Assembly (NCBI GenBank): GCA_014925825.1 | Contig: JACGCK010000190.1 | Coordinates: forward strand, 21,765 to 85,764 | DNA from: Pholiota molesta | Taxonomy: Eukaryota > Basidiomycota > Agaricomycetes > Agaricales > Strophariaceae | Direction: 5' to 3' | DNA length: 64,000 nt | Shown here: positions 34,027 to 45,827 of the stretch, piece by piece | Position numbering within the stretch: the stretch's first letter is position 1 | Layout of the letters: each line of letters opens with the position of its first letter | The notes under the pieces: model-generated | Told to the model about the DNA's origin: nothing | What the model saw: the letters and a program-made list of their open reading frames with translations, nothing else | Databases searched by the model: none | Made by a program: the position numbers and the translations under genes

Positions 34027-35550
34027 TCATGTACGTTTCGCAGCAGCCTTCCACACCTGTCCACCGATGCCCATCCCCGTGCCGAAGCCCCCGAAAGCGG
34101 CTACTGGCCCGGTGGAGACCGCAGGAACACTCGCGGGCACAGCCGGGGGTCCTTGGAAGGAGGAGCGGAAGGAGGATGCGGGCGCGGATTGGATGGAGAG
34201 GAATTTGTTCGGAGGGGCCTGTCGTCGCTGTTAAACTAAACATGCTACGTTAGATAGAACACTTTGGAAAGACCGAAAAGAGTTACCTGGAATTCCAGTC
34301 CGATGTTATCCGCTCGCTGACATCCAGCAGCTTGATTAAGCGCTTCCCATTCCATTCAGCTTCTCCACGTCCTCCTTGCTCCTTGTCCACACCTGGATAC
34401 GGTCGACCTTGCTCCTCAGACTGACCACGGCGCCGCAGATCTCGTCGTTTTCCTCCAGCTCCTCGCCAACAAGTGCCATCGCCAGCCAGCCCCAGCACCT
34501 GTCGAGTAGCGCAGGATTGTTTTTCATCGTGAGCACCCACTTCCCGCCTTCCGCGTTCGCTGGATCCTCCCACATCGGCTTAATTCCCGACTTGAATATG
34601 TGATAATTGGAATTCTTTTCGAGCTTCGACGGAGGCTTGAGCCAGTTGAAGTACCGGCAGAATTCCTCGACAGTGTCGAACTCGCCGATGACCGTCAGGC
34701 CTGCCTCGTACTCCGTACTCTCCGGCGGGTGCGTTGCGGAAAAGGGTGGCTCACCCGCGGCAGCAGCAGCAGCAGCGGCGGCGGCCGAGGTCACTCCGGG
34801 CGGAGGCTGGTTGAAGCCGTGGCCCGTCGCGGCGGTCGCGGGGGTATATGGGAATTTGGCCTTGGTGTCGTGGTAGATTGTCCAGGGGAACTGCAGCGGG
34901 TGCTCGGGCGCTTTCATCGGCACGCCCGGGGTCTTCGGATCCTCAATCATCTCTGGCTCAGGGGGCATCGCCGACCCGTCGATGCTGAGCTGTGACGCAC
35001 GCTGCTTCGCGAGGCGGGCGGTGATCGCATCCAGACTCGGGATGTTCTTGTACCCCACCTTCTTCTTGGGGGCCTCCGGGATGACCGCGGCAGCGACCTT
35101 CGCCGCGGCGTCCAGAGGGGTGTTCTCCTGGTTGAGCTTGTCCAGGCCTTCTGTCGTCAGCGGGTCGCCGCCCGCTGCGGCCCCGCCTGTTGTTGCAGCG
35201 CTCTGGTGCGAGGCGTTGCTGGTGGCAGGCGAGGCAGATCGCGTGCTGGAGGGGTTGACGGCCATGGAATCGGCATTGGAAGTCACTGTATTCACGCTGG
35301 TCGTCGATCCTGTGCGCAATGCAAAGGCTGGGAGACGTGGGCGAGGTGCCGAGGTCGTCGTGGGCTGCAGCGGGGGGGCAGTGCCGCCGTTCGCGGCAGC
35401 TTGATTACTGGTGATCCTAGCTGCAAGCTGGTTCAGCGACGGCAGTCGGACACCGCCCGTTTTCTTCGTCGTTGTCGTCGTCGTCGAAGATGAAGCAGCT
35501 GTCGTCGCCGCCGCCGTTGCAGTTGTCGTTGGCTCTGAAGATTCGCTCAT
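34027..35550 (-). CDS. eIF4E family cap-binding protein with long N-terminal extension
   Basis: Exon 1 runs from 35550 to 34287 and exon 2 from 34235 to 34027, with a 51 nt GTAACT...TTTAG intron. The cap-binding core is clear: EHPLQFPWTIYHD, FDTVEEFCRYFNWLKPPSKL, KSGIKPMWEDPANAEGGKW (the WE pair that stacks on and bonds m7G), then SKVDRIQVWTRSKEDVE and GKRLIKLLDVSER. In the block equivalent to VEDFW the usual dorsal Trp is Cys. This, and a non-canonical first aromatic site, fits a class II or otherwise divergent paralogue more than the main eIF4E. About 215 low-complexity Ser/Thr/Ala residues precede the core. Frame breaks near 34350, near 34305 and near 34213 are each fixed by one base. The chosen start is MSESSEPTT; an in-frame ATG at 35616 would add 22 residues. 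Confidence 0.85.
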
Positions 35551-38500
35551 GGTGGCAGGAAGAAAGGAGCGACGCTCACCAAACAAAGCATCACCGAAGG
35601 CAACCATCGACATCATTGATCAGGCAGGCGATGACTGACCTTAATCTGATAAGATTTTAAATGTTTCAGCTACACAATGAGTTGATACTAATTAATATAA
35701 AAGGTTCGTTGAAAAGATAGAAAGTAAAATACACCAGCCATTGTATATACCACACCGTCGCGCCAGCCTAAGGCGGTGAAGATGTAGTCTTCTTTGCGGA
35801 CTCTGTTGTGATGAACAATTGATCACATTCGTGCTTATGAAGATGAGGACACAATAATGACAGATCTCTGCAAATAGAGGTTCCATGAAAGGCATGGAGT
35901 GGTTATTTATTATTTCGAAGGCCGATGAAGGGTAGCTTTCTGTAAGCTTTCTGAGCGCTGGAACACAAGATGCACGAAACGGCGCAAATTGATTCCTTGG
36001 GCTCTCTATCGTCCGCGTCCGGTAAAATTTTCACAGCTAAACCGGAGTCGACTTCGTCACCGATATATTTGCTTTGGCAGCGTGGGGTTTGCGGATAGTA
36101 TTTCAAGATCATCGAATTTTATATCAACGCCCTTGGCATGTATCACTACAGTGGCGAACAGATCTCTTCGAAAACGGAAGCAGAAAGAACTCGTATGGCT
36201 TTCCATTGAAGATCAAAGTAGACGGAATTCTCGCAGCGCATAGTTCAGAGAATGTGACGGTGAGGACAAAGAGATCACAAATAACTCAGAGCAGGTAGCA
36301 ATTCATGAATGTAGGGCCTAGGCGAAGTCATTTTTCAGGTGGACAGAGATACTTACTCGACTTCCTAAGCGCCAAAGTCATCTGTAATATATCACCGAGA
36401 CCGTTCTTCGCAAATTCCAAACCAGGCGCCTCAGTATTTTCTGTTGGAGCATGAAATTTGCTAGCAGAAACTCTCTGCTAGTAAGTCTGGAAATATGCCG
36501 ATTCAACCTTGTTGCATTCAATAAAATTTATATTACTTATAGATATCATGGCTAATAGATACCGTCGGTCGGGAAGGGATGCTGTAGACTGCCTTCAAGA
36601 CGAGCCCGATGAGGCCACGCCACGTCGTTGTCCTTTGTTCAAAGACTTTTCATAATCATAGTGAACAAGATTCAAGACAAAGAGGTCGCTCAGCCCAGGC
36701 GGAAATATGGGGAAATGTTTTGAGCTTGTGGCATCGTTGGTATCGTTGAATCCATCTGGGATGATGGTATGGTGTGAGGCAAAATTGCAGGAAACTACAA
36801 TTGATTGGCGATTGATTTGATATCAATTGACAAGAACTGAGTTCATTTTCGGGTTGCTTCCCAGCGTAAATTTTAAGCGCTCGAAAATTCATCCTCACTC
36901 GCCCACAGTCGCCCACTCAACCCACTCGACGCTCGAGTTTTGAATACTGTATAATTATCTCTGAACAACCAATACTCACATACTCTGCAGTCGTGTCATT
37001 CAATACTTACGCTCGTAATCGTCGAATTCGCAAGATGCGTCACTACGATAATCCGAAAAACGATTGGCCCCCGACTTCAAATCCGTTTCAAAACACTAGA
37101 CCGATGTAGGATTTTTCCTGGGAATTCGAACGTGTTTGGCTACCTGCTGAGCACCTTAGATTAAGTTATAAACGCATATAAGTGCGTGCTTGTGCCCATG
37201 ACTTGTGCAGCTGAGCGATAGCTGCCCAGGTGACCCGTCACCGTGACCACTTGACTGTCAGGGTGCTGGGAGCCCAACCAACCTGCACACTGTGTTTCTA
37301 TAAAGGACAGTCATCAACGTCCAAATCCCCTTGCCCACTTTCTCCTTCCTCGATTTCATCTTCCATGCCTGCTCCTGGAAGCCCTACTTCTCTCTGACTT
37401 GTACGGACCTTCCAATCATCCCGACGGAACCTACGCGATATTCATGGCGGGCCGGTCTCTCTATTCTTGCACAGCTGTCCACGTCACGTTCTCAGCTCGT
37501 CAAGAAAACTTGATTTTGCATAGAACGGTTCAGAGAACGGGTCCTATTCTCTGACCGATGTGTTGAAGTATGTTGAGGTCTGTCGAGGTGCCTGGGGTCC
37601 TGCTGTTGCGTTTACCGTCGCACCGGTCGGATCTAACTACCCTGTTTGGAAAATCGATAGCACATCGAGGACATCTATGTCGTCAGAGCGGAAAGGACAA
37701 CGAAGTAGCTGGGACTGGCAATAAAGACTGGTGAGTCTACTACATACTATCAAATTTTATCTGATTAATCTAGTCACGACTCGTCAAGCGGATACGCACA
37801 GATACACATCTTTCAAAGCAGTGAGGAAGATCTGGAGGTTCCACCGCCAAAACCAAGATGCGCTCTACAATTTATTGTCTGCGGAGAAGAATGCATACAG
37901 ATGATATGATAATCTCCTCGCGGCATTAGGTGGGTAATTGGTTAATCCAAACTGTACACAACTGACAGTCTCCTGCCGAAAGTCGCGGTAATATTCCTTC
38001 GTTCTATGCATTCAGTTTTGCGCTCATATCTTCGGAGTGCTCATATTTCTGCCCTGCAGAGTATGGTTGACCTGATAGCTCGAGGTGTTCTGCGAACGTC
38101 CAACGGGACACATCCTGGCTCTCATTTCTAAATGATGATCGTCTTTGGTTCGTCTCCCCAAGATTAACAAATTTACCGCGGGTCGCGGAAGAGTTCCCGG
38201 TGTTCAGTATGGAGAACGACTCCACATCAAGGGCTCGTTGTGAACCGAGGCGCAAACTCTATCCTCTTGGACCACCATTCTAAACCGCCTCCTAGCTCTA
38301 GACTCTGAGCTTGTTCAACTCCCGCGGTCTCTGGATTTCCCACTTTCATTTCCTGCTTCGGGAACGTGAATTCTGGAACTGATTCCTGGCGACTGCGAAG
38401 GTGAGTTCTCAATGGAATTACCCCGCATTCGCGCAGATCGACCCCGCATTTGCATGACTCGTTATGGGGCTTTATGGGGAAATGCGTGAACTTGCACGAA

Positions 38501-41060
38501 TTGGCAATTTAAGAACATAATTTGTTTCTCCCACATGGCGCGCTTCGGTCTGCTTCGGTTCCATTTCGTAGACGTTCTTCAACTTCTTCCTTCTCCCATC
38601 CAGGCGACATTGTTGGTGGGCCTGAACCTGCCTGAACTCGGTAGTTGGAATGCGCGAAAAGGTTGGGTGTACTAGTACTACTATAGTACTATGTTCTGTG
38701 TCTTGCGTATCCGAATCGGCGTTCCGCCATGGTTTCCCGAGAATAAACCGACTCCGACAAATCATCTCCAAGGCTAGTGATGCTACATAGTCCAGCTTAG
38801 TCCAGCATGTCTACGAATGTGTGTTGGAAATTGGCGTGCAGTGGCTTGCTCTGGGACTTGGGGACATCTCATCTTGATCTGTCAGAAAGACCCCCCTATA
38901 TTTCCCTGATGCGTTCCGAAAGTCGCCAATCAGCGACGAGCGTGCGTAGATGGGCGTCCAATCTTCTGATTGCAGTTTGCGTTTGCGTCGCGAGCCTTGA
39001 TCTCAACACTTGCCCACTGCGTGAGTCCCCTTCAGGCATTTGTATGTATTCAATGTTGTCGAACACTGTCTTATTCGGCAATGACATTGTCTTTGTTGAG
39101 GCCGATACAGCCTCACAGGAAACATTCATGGAGGTTTTCTCTATTTAATACTGCTGCGTCTATATCTAGATATCTAGCCAGAAAACCCTTCGTCATCGAC
39201 ATTCGTATACCCCATTCATCGGTGCCGAAATACACTTGAATCCTGAAGTATTCGGGGTCTTTCGCATGAGCTACCCCATATTTATTTCGATCATGAGTGG
39301 GTAACGCCGTAACGGATTACCGGATTAAATTCCGATCTCAAGAAGGAAATTGTAACATGTTTACATTGCATTCGGTATGGACAGGCACTCTTTCTCATCC
39401 TAGCCCTCTTCTGTCAATTTATCCTGAATTTATCCGTGTCTCACATCCTCGATTTGGTCTGGAATCTCTATGGATACCTTTTGTTTCAAAGACTTGAATT
39501 CTCTTGAATTGGGAGGCTGAATAGGTCGGACGGCCTGATTCATTGCCGTTTTTCACAAGCTATGTAGAATCTATTCATATTGCTTCTGTGTTCTCTGAGG
39601 AGAACTTCATGGCGTTAACTGGTCGTGGTAAATCTCGTGGACTCCCAGGAGCAAGCTTTTCGGTATGACGAGGCCTTCATTGTTCTTACGAATTCCCTCC
39701 ATCAAGTTCAGCGACGAATCTTTTTCACACAACTCCACGGCCGCATCGAATTCTTTCCTTCTCTTCGCTATGGGAATAGTCAGAAATTAGGCCTTATGGC
39801 GTCTATCGTCTTCCTGAGCCTTCTCTATGCACAATTTTGGGTCAGAAGTAGAAGAGGACTTTCCGTGTGATATATTCTCTGCTTCACAGAGTTTCGTGCC
39901 AGGCGTTGACTCCACTTGGCAATCCACATTCTATTCGCACAGCAATTTCCTTGGGAATACTGAATTTGGTGATTAGAGCGTCTGCTATTCTGGGCCAGTT
40001 TCTAGCGTCCCGTGAGATTTACCTTGCAAAGTTTGCTGCTGAAGAATGGATTACGTCTACAACTGACGCTCTCCTCATGAAGATGAATAGATATCTTATT
40101 CATGAGGCCAGCTTCTCAGATATGAGGCTCTCGACATTGAAGCTTTGCACTGACCTCCGAGTGACCTCGTTGGCTGTTCGCTGTCCAGACTTCTAGCATC
40201 ACTGGTACTTATGAAGTTGATATTCTATTTTTCATACCCTGAGAATGAGACTTTCTCATGGTACCTACGTGCGGGAGCGAAAAGAATAGGATATGCGCAC
40301 CGTACGTCCGCTTGAAGGTGAGTAAATACGTCTCTTAAACTTTAGAATCATCGATAGTTTCCTTCCAAAATCTCATGTCATATGCACTGGAGTAACTTCG
40401 TTTCCTTGCTATCGCGTTGTCTGTTTTCTTTTTGATAACCGTCATTGAAAATATTCTCAGAGAGTATTTCTGTTGCGGCTTGGTGCTAGGAGGTCGTTTT
40501 TATAGAATATACCTTCTCGAACATAGATTCTACCAGGATTTCGTTGATTTGGCTACCAATTTGGTTTGGACTCATTGACGCATATATCTCGCTGGCCTCG
40601 GTACTTAGAATTACTCCGCTGTCCACGTCTTGTGTTTTTTGACGTCTAAAACTATCGTGTTCAAGATGGTACATGTTTACCATTGTGCCCGGTTGATCAG
40701 GGTCAAGTACATAACCGGCACTTTGTTCCCCTTCATACAACTATACCCAACCTATATCATTGCTCATTGGCTTGTCTTGAAATAGCTGGTCGCTCCGTAT
40801 TCTCCGTTACATTAACCCATGTTAAGAAGCTCTTATACGGCCGTTCTCAAAAATTCAGAACCCAATGTTGTCGCACATTTTACAGATCTTCAATCCCTTC
40901 CTTGTTCTGAAATTTGGTCCATACATGTCAGTATAGCGGCCTTTCAGCATCGTGAATGTTCAAAAAGCCCATGAAGCATGTGCATGTTCCTCCATGGCCG
41001 GATGCTCTCGATAATCAACGAGAACCATAGATCTGGCGATTGTTACTGACCGTAAACGTA
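35551..41060. other. Gene-poor region
   Basis: 5.5 kb without a recognisable protein. A TATAAAG at 37299-37305 is followed by short open stretches (one about 60 codons at 37545-37725 ending RSSWDWQ*), which might be a small unknown or broken gene. 39600-40200 holds two short ORFs without motifs. 38660-38692 contains a small ACTAGTACTACTATAGTACT inverted run. All frames are otherwise stop-rich. Confidence 0.4.
41054..41060 (+). repeat. Target-site duplication, left copy (AAACGTA)
   Basis: AAACGTA abuts the left terminal inverted repeat and recurs immediately after the right one at 43224-43230. A perfect 7 bp direct repeat exactly at both element borders is what transposition leaves. Confidence 0.75.
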
Positions 41061-41167
41061 TATGCTCGGCCAAGTGCCGAAAAATTAATTTACATATATG
41101 TGACAAAAACTATATACTTATAAGAAATTTTACACATATATGGCACACCTTAAGAGCACTATATATG
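41061..41167 (+). repeat. Left terminal inverted repeat
   Basis: Matches the reverse complement of 43115-43223 over its full length with scattered substitutions and a few short gaps. The outermost 24 bases are perfectly conserved. Confidence 0.85.
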
Positions 41168-42199
41168 TGATCGAGAGGTGTTATAGATGAGTTCTGCGCG
41201 CGCGAACAGAAAAAGTCTGCTCGCGCGCGCAAAAGTTCTGTTCGCGCGCGCGCGAGCAACTCTGAGCCGGCCCGGTAGGCCGGGCTAGCTTTTCGGCCTC
41301 GTAGGACGGGAGGCACGGACATTTGTGGCACAATTTGGGTATCTACGGAAAGCTACGGGCGAGGAGAACACGTTGGTGCAACTTATAACTCGATTTGGGA
41401 TCTTGGAAAGGGAGGAGGGGGAGATACATTGAGTGTGGCCTCTAGTTCAGTTGTTACAGGCTGCTATTTCTGAAAATATAAAATATATTAGGTATATACA
41501 GGTTGGTATTGACTATAGGTACGCTTCCGGGTACAGTTTGGAAGCTTCCGGAGCCTAGGGGGTGCGGGAGAGCCTGAGGAAGCCTCTCTGTCGGGCGAAG
41601 GCCTTGCCAGCGGAGGGCTCTGCCAAATATATACAAGCAACCGGCACGGACAGCTGATTTGCCGGGCCCGATACCTTTGACGGCCGAATTTCCCCACGGC
41701 TGCCGATGGCTGAATGATCCGAGCCTACGCTTGGCCATGTTTGTCAACGCCTTCTGAATCATGCCACTGAAACGGCGAGATGCTCTCCCGCATTCCCTAG
41801 GCTCCGGAAGGTTCCAAACTATACCCCAATACCTTCCTATAGTCAATATCAACCTGTAAATACCTAGTATATTTTATATTCTCAGAAATAGCAGCCTGTA
41901 ACCACTGAACTAGATGCTAAACTCAAGGTATCTCCCCCTCCTCCCTTTCCAAGATCCCAAATTGAATTATAAGTTGCACCAACGTGTTCTCCTCGCCCGT
42001 AGCTTTCCGTAGATACCGAAATTGTGCCACAAATGTACGTGCCTCCCGCCCTACGAGGTCGAAAAGCTGGGCCGGCCTACCGGGCCGGCTCAGAGTTGCT
42101 CGCGCGCGCGCGAACAGAACTTTTGCGCGCGCGAGCAGACTTTTTTTGTTCGCGCGCGCAGAACTCGTCTATAACACCGTTAGATCATATATATAGTGT
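41156..42199. repeat. Palindrome A, arms of about 415 bp, loop about 205 bp
   Basis: The left arm 41156-41574 is the near-perfect reverse complement of 41782-42199. Both arms carry dense CGCGCGCG runs (41196-41254 and 42095-42161) and a shared GAGCCGGCCCGGTAGGCCGG block. The 41575-41781 loop is unique. Differences between arms are scattered single bases and short indels. Confidence 0.88.
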
Positions 42200-42200
42200 A

Positions 42201-43116
42201 TGGACCGCCAGATGCACATTTATTCCCACGTGCGCGCGAATGTCCGCGCGCGCGCCAATTGGGCTCAGCTCATAAAAACATCATCTTTCCCCTTCAGATC
42301 ATCATAAATAGCCAAATACTATGTATTGTAGTCTGTATAAAACGGAATAACACTGTCTTGACCTATACAAGTGCCTCTGATGTTGTTGCCGACGTCTTTG
42401 GTAGCCGGGCCGGGCCCATCAAATCATCATTGACACTTCAAACCAACTTCAAACCAACTTCGAACTGTAGGAATTTCAAGAAAGAAATCTCCAAAGGGAT
42501 CATAAAAGTAGCAAAATTGCGTGGCAATTTCGCAAATAGTAATTCTAGGGCTGAACCTGTAGAAATAAAGACAAGCATACAGTTGGGCTATAGTAAGAAA
42601 CATAAAGGCAAATGAGTAGCATGTGCGATGCACTGTGGCAGCATGTAATTTGTCATATTTTGTCCCCTTTCCGTAGGCTTTAACCTACATTATCTTTATA
42701 TTATCTGAGTCTCCCTTTAAATCGTGCGAAATGAGATTTGAATCATTATCTACTTCCAGGCAAACTCCAGGTACATGTTTGAAAAGAGATACCCAAAAAA
42801 TTGCCACGCAATTTTGCTACTTTTATGATTACTCTGTAGATCCCTTCCTTAGAATTGCTAGCAGTTCGAAGTTGGTTCGAAGTGTTAGCGATGATTTGAT
42901 GGGCCCGTCTGGCTTCCAAAGACGTCGGCAACAACATCAGAGGCAATTGTATAGATCAAGACAGTGTTATTCTATTTTATACAGACTACAATACATAGTA
43001 TCTAGCTATCTACGATGGTCCGAAGGGGAAGAACGGTGTTCTTATGAGCTGAGCCCAATTGGCGCGCGCCCGGACATTCGCGCGCACGTGGGAATAAATG
43101 TGCATCTGGCGGTCCA
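42201..43116. repeat. Palindrome B, arms of about 325 bp, loop about 265 bp
   Basis: 42201-42530 is inverted at 42797-43116, both beginning from the outside with TGGACCGCCAGATGCACATT. A CGCGCGCG run lies near 42246. Arm divergence is visibly higher than in palindrome A. Confidence 0.85.
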
Positions 43117-43223
43117 TATATAGTGCTCCTAATGTGTGCCATGTACGTATAAAATTTCTTGTATGTATATAGTTTTTGTCACATATGTATATAACTTAAT
43201 TTTTCGGCACTTGGCCGAGCATA
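43115..43223 (-). repeat. Right terminal inverted repeat
   Basis: Inverted partner of 41061-41167, ending TTTTTCGGCACTTGGCCGAG then CATA, directly followed by the AAACGTA duplication. Confidence 0.85.
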
Positions 43224-43230
43224 AAACGTA
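43224..43230 (+). repeat. Target-site duplication, right copy (AAACGTA)
   Basis: Identical to 41054-41060 and directly adjacent to the right terminal inverted repeat. Confidence 0.75.
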
Positions 43231-45827
43231 GGGCTCTGAGCGTGTACCGGTTATACTGAGTCTACAAATATCTAATGCTATGCCTACACAAATTTAGCCT
43301 ACGTCTGGTATCCGTGTGGTTTTATTCCCGCGACGAGAAATGGAAATGTTCAATTGGATGCACTAGGTTGACAGGATGATGCGGACGCCGCAATTTCGCA
43401 TCAACTCATGTTTTTGTGCTTTGCGTTTCTGGTTATTACACTGCAAAGGTCAAAGGATATACTCTGAATCAATCTCAAGCGATATCGAATGTTTTAATCC
43501 TCCGTTGATGAGGAGTTCTTTCAAAGACGCAGGGGTTCACTTGATTGCTACGAATGACATCGCTGCTTCCACAGTCAAATGTTGGTCGAATGGATGTTGG
43601 TCGGCTCAGATGCTAGAGGTGAGTTACATTGCTTCACCGTTCCTATTGCATTTGCCATCCAGAAATCAAGGAATCTACTAAAGCCAACAAACCGAGCTCA
43701 TCTCATCGCTTACTCTTGCACTATTGCACTCTTTGGGTTCCTCCTTCAAATAAGTATGTGGCGTATGGTGGCGGACCGTAAGCATGACAAGTCATTCTGA
43801 TTCATCGGGCCACCAGCCGTCTCGTTTTTTCGCAACTGGACAAACCAGAGTTTCTGCAAGTTTTTTGGGAAATGGAGAAATATAATGAAATTATGCTGAC
43901 ACAGATCTTCTCTATATTTTTTCAATCTTTTGGTTGGCAGTGTCAGGCAGTATTCATGAGTTCAATTTTTTATTGGACACTATCTTAACTCGGCCGACAA
44001 TACGTACGATTGGTATCTCGTCAAGTGTATCACGTACGCGGTATATATTTTTGAGCACAATCCTGGGCGATGCCCAAACAGAGGCAGAATTATGTGAAGT
44101 TACATACATGTCCTACTTCGATGTCCGTTACATCCGGCCGTCCTTGAAAGAGCAGTAAGCCTATGTAGTAAGCCGAAGAATACTAAACTTATTTCCTGCG
44201 CGATGCGCCACATGCAGTACAGGTTTTCGCAGTGTGGTGGCCGCCACCGGCTCCCCACACTGTAATGCGATTTGATTTTTGTCATCGGCCGTGGACATTG
44301 CGTGGGTCCATGGAAACCTTGCCAAAGCAAGAGCCCACCCCATCCTCGATGCGCGCCTTATTAGGTGCCCCAGATGAAGCTTACTAGTAGGACACTCGGT
44401 AGGGTATACATATCTGCAGCTGTGGACGTAAAAACGGTCAGGGTGCTGTTCTGACATGAGCCTGACGAACCGAGCGACGGGCTCGTTTCTGGATATGGAA
44501 GTCGACTCGTTTGCAGTGATGGGTGTGGTCCATTGGATATCTAAGCGCCCAGGCAAGCGCACGTTTGCGGCCGCCCGAGTTCAGATCTCTGTGTTGGCAC
44601 CCGGGCGTCGACGACCCTCGCGCGGGAGATGGGAACGTATCTTGAAGCGAAGCATAATTGATGAGCTGCCATTGTCTACATATCGGCATCGCGCGCCCGC
44701 ACTGGCGGCGCCAATGCGGTATTCTGACATGCTTATTCCGACGCTGGATCGCCCGACTTGTCACTTCGTCAAGTTTCGCGTGGGCAGCGATAATCGATGG
44801 CGCCATCGCCCTGGCCGTCAAGCTGTATGCGTATGATGAGGATTTTATTCGCATCTGCAAAGCAGAGTTAGTTAGGCTGTTAGGTGCTGACATATACGTC
44901 ATGTCATGTCAGGCCACAATTAATACGCAGCATAAGCTAAGTCCTTATGTTAATGACAAAAACATTCCGCGTAAATAAACTTCCCAAGCATGGCTTTGTG
45001 ACTCGAAACTTGTCGGTAGGCTGGAAACAGAAATCGAAGCAGTGCCCATTTGCATGTGTAAGTAAGTAAGTATGTACCTACTTATAAACGGAGGGTCACC
45101 TCGGCTTCTATCACTGGGATGTGTGATTTACTATACATCCTATCCCTCTGCATGCATGCAAGAAACTTTAAAACTATGTCGTCCGGAGTATCTAGCAGTA
45201 TATCCGTGCCCATTCAGATGCGTATCAGGTGCATATCTATACTACGCCCGTATGTCTCCGTATGTGCAGCGTGATTCTCGACGAAAACACAGCGTCGCAA
45301 TGCCAACCAGAGTGGGACCTGAGCATTTTGGGACTTTACAAGACGTCGATTTGGCGGGGGTTGCCGCTGGACCGAGGGCGTCGATGCATATGCTACTTAC
45401 ATACATACGAACGCCGAGATGCAGTAATGGCATGTCTGTAGTTGCCGCTCCTTTCGGGGGGTTCTCAGAGAGCGCTGGCGCCAAAAGAGCGATAGTCGGT
45501 CTCTCGCTTCTTAGTATTGCCGATACGAATAGTCAGCGCGTTTCGAGAAGGCATTTCTCGAGTGTGCAGCGCGCGCTGGGGAAATGTCGATGCGTATCGT
45601 CGACTGGCTTCCTGCTGCCACGGGGGCTCTGAATTTGGGAATCGTGCGTGTTCCTAAGTCTTTGAAGTTTGGAGGAGCCTAGGTGTCATTTAGCGTTCGA
45701 GATTTTGTTTGTGTCTGGTTATTTGCCGTCAAATGAGCGAAGAAAGCAGATTCCAAGCTCGCAGAGGGCTCCCGCGGAATGTTGCTCCTGATGATGTTTT
45801 TTACGCCACGTAACCTACCTGCTTGTA
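43231..45827. other. Gene-poor region right of the foldback element
   Basis: ORFs up to 186 codons occur (45072-45632, +) but none shows a recognisable motif, and those at 44438-44902 overlap on opposite strands. 45059-45075 contains a GTAA microsatellite. No promoter-gene arrangement can be argued. Confidence 0.4.

Larger units (their letters stand above)
41061..43223. mobile_element. Foldback-type non-autonomous DNA transposon
   Basis: A 2163 bp unit bounded by inverted repeats of about 108 bp (left 41061-41167, right 43115-43223), which start TATGCTCGGCCAAGTGCCGA, and flanked by a 7 bp AAACGTA duplication. Inside lie two large adjacent palindromes, A (41156-42199) and B (42201-43116), joined by a TATATATAGTG linker that is repeated at each junction. 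No ORF resembles a transposase, so mobility would depend on a source elsewhere. A 7 bp duplication does not fit TA-inserting mariners and is close to but not equal to the 8 bp typical of hAT elements. The superfamily is left open. Confidence 0.85.

Noticed and set aside
37299..37725. Small secreted-protein gene behind a TATA box
   Set aside because: A TATAAAG and short open stretches exist, but no ATG-initiated frame with signal peptide or clean splicing could be built.
41061..43223. Foldback element as a Tc1/mariner or Helitron
   Set aside because: The flanking duplication is AAACGTA, not TA, and Helitrons lack terminal inverted repeats and target duplications.
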